Origin: Pseudomonas fluorescens
GTDB lineage: Bacteria; Pseudomonadota; Gammaproteobacteria; Pseudomonadales; Pseudomonadaceae
Direction: 5' to 3'
Length of the DNA: 64,000 nt
NCBI RefSeq assembly: GCF_902497855.1
Contig: NZ_CABVHU010000003.1
Location: forward strand, 248,001-312,000
Positions 63,445 through 64,000 of the stretch are shown one piece after another. The first letter of the stretch is position 1. The number at the start of each line of letters is the position of its first letter. The notes under the pieces are model-generated. The model saw only the letters and a list, made by a program, of their open reading frames with translations, ran no database searches and was not told the origin of the DNA. The position numbers were made by a program, and so were the translations under genes.

Positions 63445-63807
63445 ATGTCACCTTTCAAAGGCCAGACCGGCCTCAAACGTATCCTCAACGCCTCCGGTTA
63501 CTCGCTCGATGGCCTGCGCGCCGCCTTCACCGGCGAAGCGGCCTTTCGGCAACTGGTGTTGCTCAACGTCATCCTGGTCCCGATGTCGTTCTTTCTGAAC
63601 GTCAGCCGTGTCGAGCAGGCGCTGCTCATTGCCGTCTGTCTGTTGGCATTGATTGTCGAGTTGCTCAATTCGGCGGTGGAGGCGGCCATCGACCGCATTT
63701 CCCTTGAACTGCACCCGCTGTCGAAGAATGCAAAAGACATGGGCAGCGCCGCGCAGTTGGTGGCGTTGACCATGATCGCTTTGGTGTGGGCGGTGATCCT
63801 GCTTTAA
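63445..63807 (+). CDS. dgkA: Diacylglycerol kinase
   Basis: DgkA phosphorylates diacylglycerol to phosphatidate, recycling the by-product of periplasmic glucan and LPS decoration. The 120-residue protein has three predicted membrane helices and the family active-site segment ELLNSAVEAAIDRISLELHPLSKNAKDMGSAA (shown in parts: ELLNSAVEAAIDR at about 71-83 and KNAKDMGSAA at about 93-102). It follows erdR by 74 nt. Its stop codon overlaps that of the convergent LysR gene. Confidence 0.95.
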   Translation: MSPFKGQTGLKRILNASGYSLDGLRAAFTGEAAFRQLVLLNVILVPMSFFLNVSRVEQALLIAVCLLALIVELLNSAVEAAIDRISLELHPLSKNAKDMGSAAQLVALTMIALVWAVILL

Positions 63808-64000
63808 GCGATGGTGGGCAGCACAATCTCGTCGCTGCGCTGAACCCCGGCGGTGAACGCGCGGCACAGATCGAGGAATTCGCGCATCGCCGAGGTCTGA
63901 TATTTCTGTTTGTGCCAGATGAAATAGAACTGCCGCGCCAGGTCCAGGTCCGGGGTTTCCACCGGCACCAGGCTGCCGCGGCGGAAGGCATCGCGCAGTG
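63804..64000 (-). CDS. LysR-family regulator, C-terminal fragment (cut by window edge)
   Basis: The 65 codons present are in a continuous minus-strand frame that ends in TAA at 63804. The sequence has the pattern of a LysR effector-binding domain end (RGSLVPVETPDLDLAR, then FYFIWHKQKYQTSAMREF and LDLCR). The DNA-binding part lies beyond the window. Its target is unknown. Confidence 0.65.
   Translation of the reverse strand, partial: LRDAFRRGSLVPVETPDLDLARQFYFIWHKQKYQTSAMREFLDLCRAFTAGVQRSDEIVLPTIA

Overview
The window is a contiguous piece of a Pseudomonas chromosome, almost certainly from the P. fluorescens group. The evidence is the gene order (plsB; tcdA-csdE-csdA-dapD; glnD-map-rpsB-tsf-pyrH-frr-uppS-cdsA-dxr-rseP-bamA-skp-lpxD-fabZ-lpxA-lpxB-rnhB-dnaE-accA-tilS-pyrG-kdsA-eno-ftsB-ispD; frmA-fghA-ispF-truD-surE-pcm-nlpD-rpoS-rsmZ-fdxA-mutS-cinA-recA-recX), the rsmZ small RNA between rpoS and fdxA, and many Pseudomonas-type REP palindromes. 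About fifty protein genes are packed tightly, nearly all of them core housekeeping genes. I see no prophage, transposase, CRISPR array, rRNA or tRNA.

Region 1 (1-18.7 kb) is read mostly from the minus strand. It holds glycerol-phosphate acyltransferase plsB (cut by the window edge), a cold-shock protein, the 23S rRNA methyltransferase rlmA, three lysine/diaminopimelate genes (dapE, dapD, dapC), the beta-glucan synthase ndvB, a tRNA ct6A/sulfur-transfer group (tcdA, csdE, csdA), a Na+/H+ antiporter, the nitrogen sensor glnD and map. Seven of the nine REP-type elements lie in its first 15 kb.

Region 2 (18.9-45.2 kb) is one long plus-strand series. It runs from translation (rpsB, tsf, frr) and UMP kinase through isoprenoid and phospholipid synthesis (uppS, cdsA, dxr), envelope proteolysis and outer-membrane assembly (rseP, bamA, skp) and lipid A (lpxD, fabZ, lpxA, lpxB) to rnhB, DNA polymerase III dnaE, accA, tilS, pyrG, kdsA, eno, ftsB and ispD. 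It is a growth and envelope block with many 1-4 nt overlaps that suggest translational coupling.

Region 3 (45.2-54.2 kb) starts with a formaldehyde-detoxification module (gfnR, frmA, fghA) lying between ispD and ispF. It continues with truD-surE-pcm-nlpD-rpoS, the stationary-phase cluster. A PsrA-type box inside nlpD marks the probable rpoS promoter. Downstream are a GacA-type upstream activating sequence and the CsrA/RsmA-titrating RNA rsmZ.

Region 4 (54.3-64 kb) contains mutS, the nicotinamide-nucleotide amidase cinA/pncC, recA with a LexA box, recX, a LOG-family protein with a highly structured leader, a small uncharacterised protein, a QSregVF-family secreted protein, a DTW-domain tRNA modification enzyme, the response regulator erdR, dgkA and a partial LysR regulator.

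I did not find an obvious new multi-gene system. The most interesting unexplained signal is the LOG-gene leader at 60478-60574. Read on the minus strand it folds into four consecutive hairpins, two of them adjacent and ending in ACGG and ACGA loops, which resembles the guanidine-II (mini-ykkC) riboswitch layout. Other second-look items are the ispF start fused to a terminator hairpin, a possible base pairing that hides the plsB start codon, and a dyad upstream of erdR.
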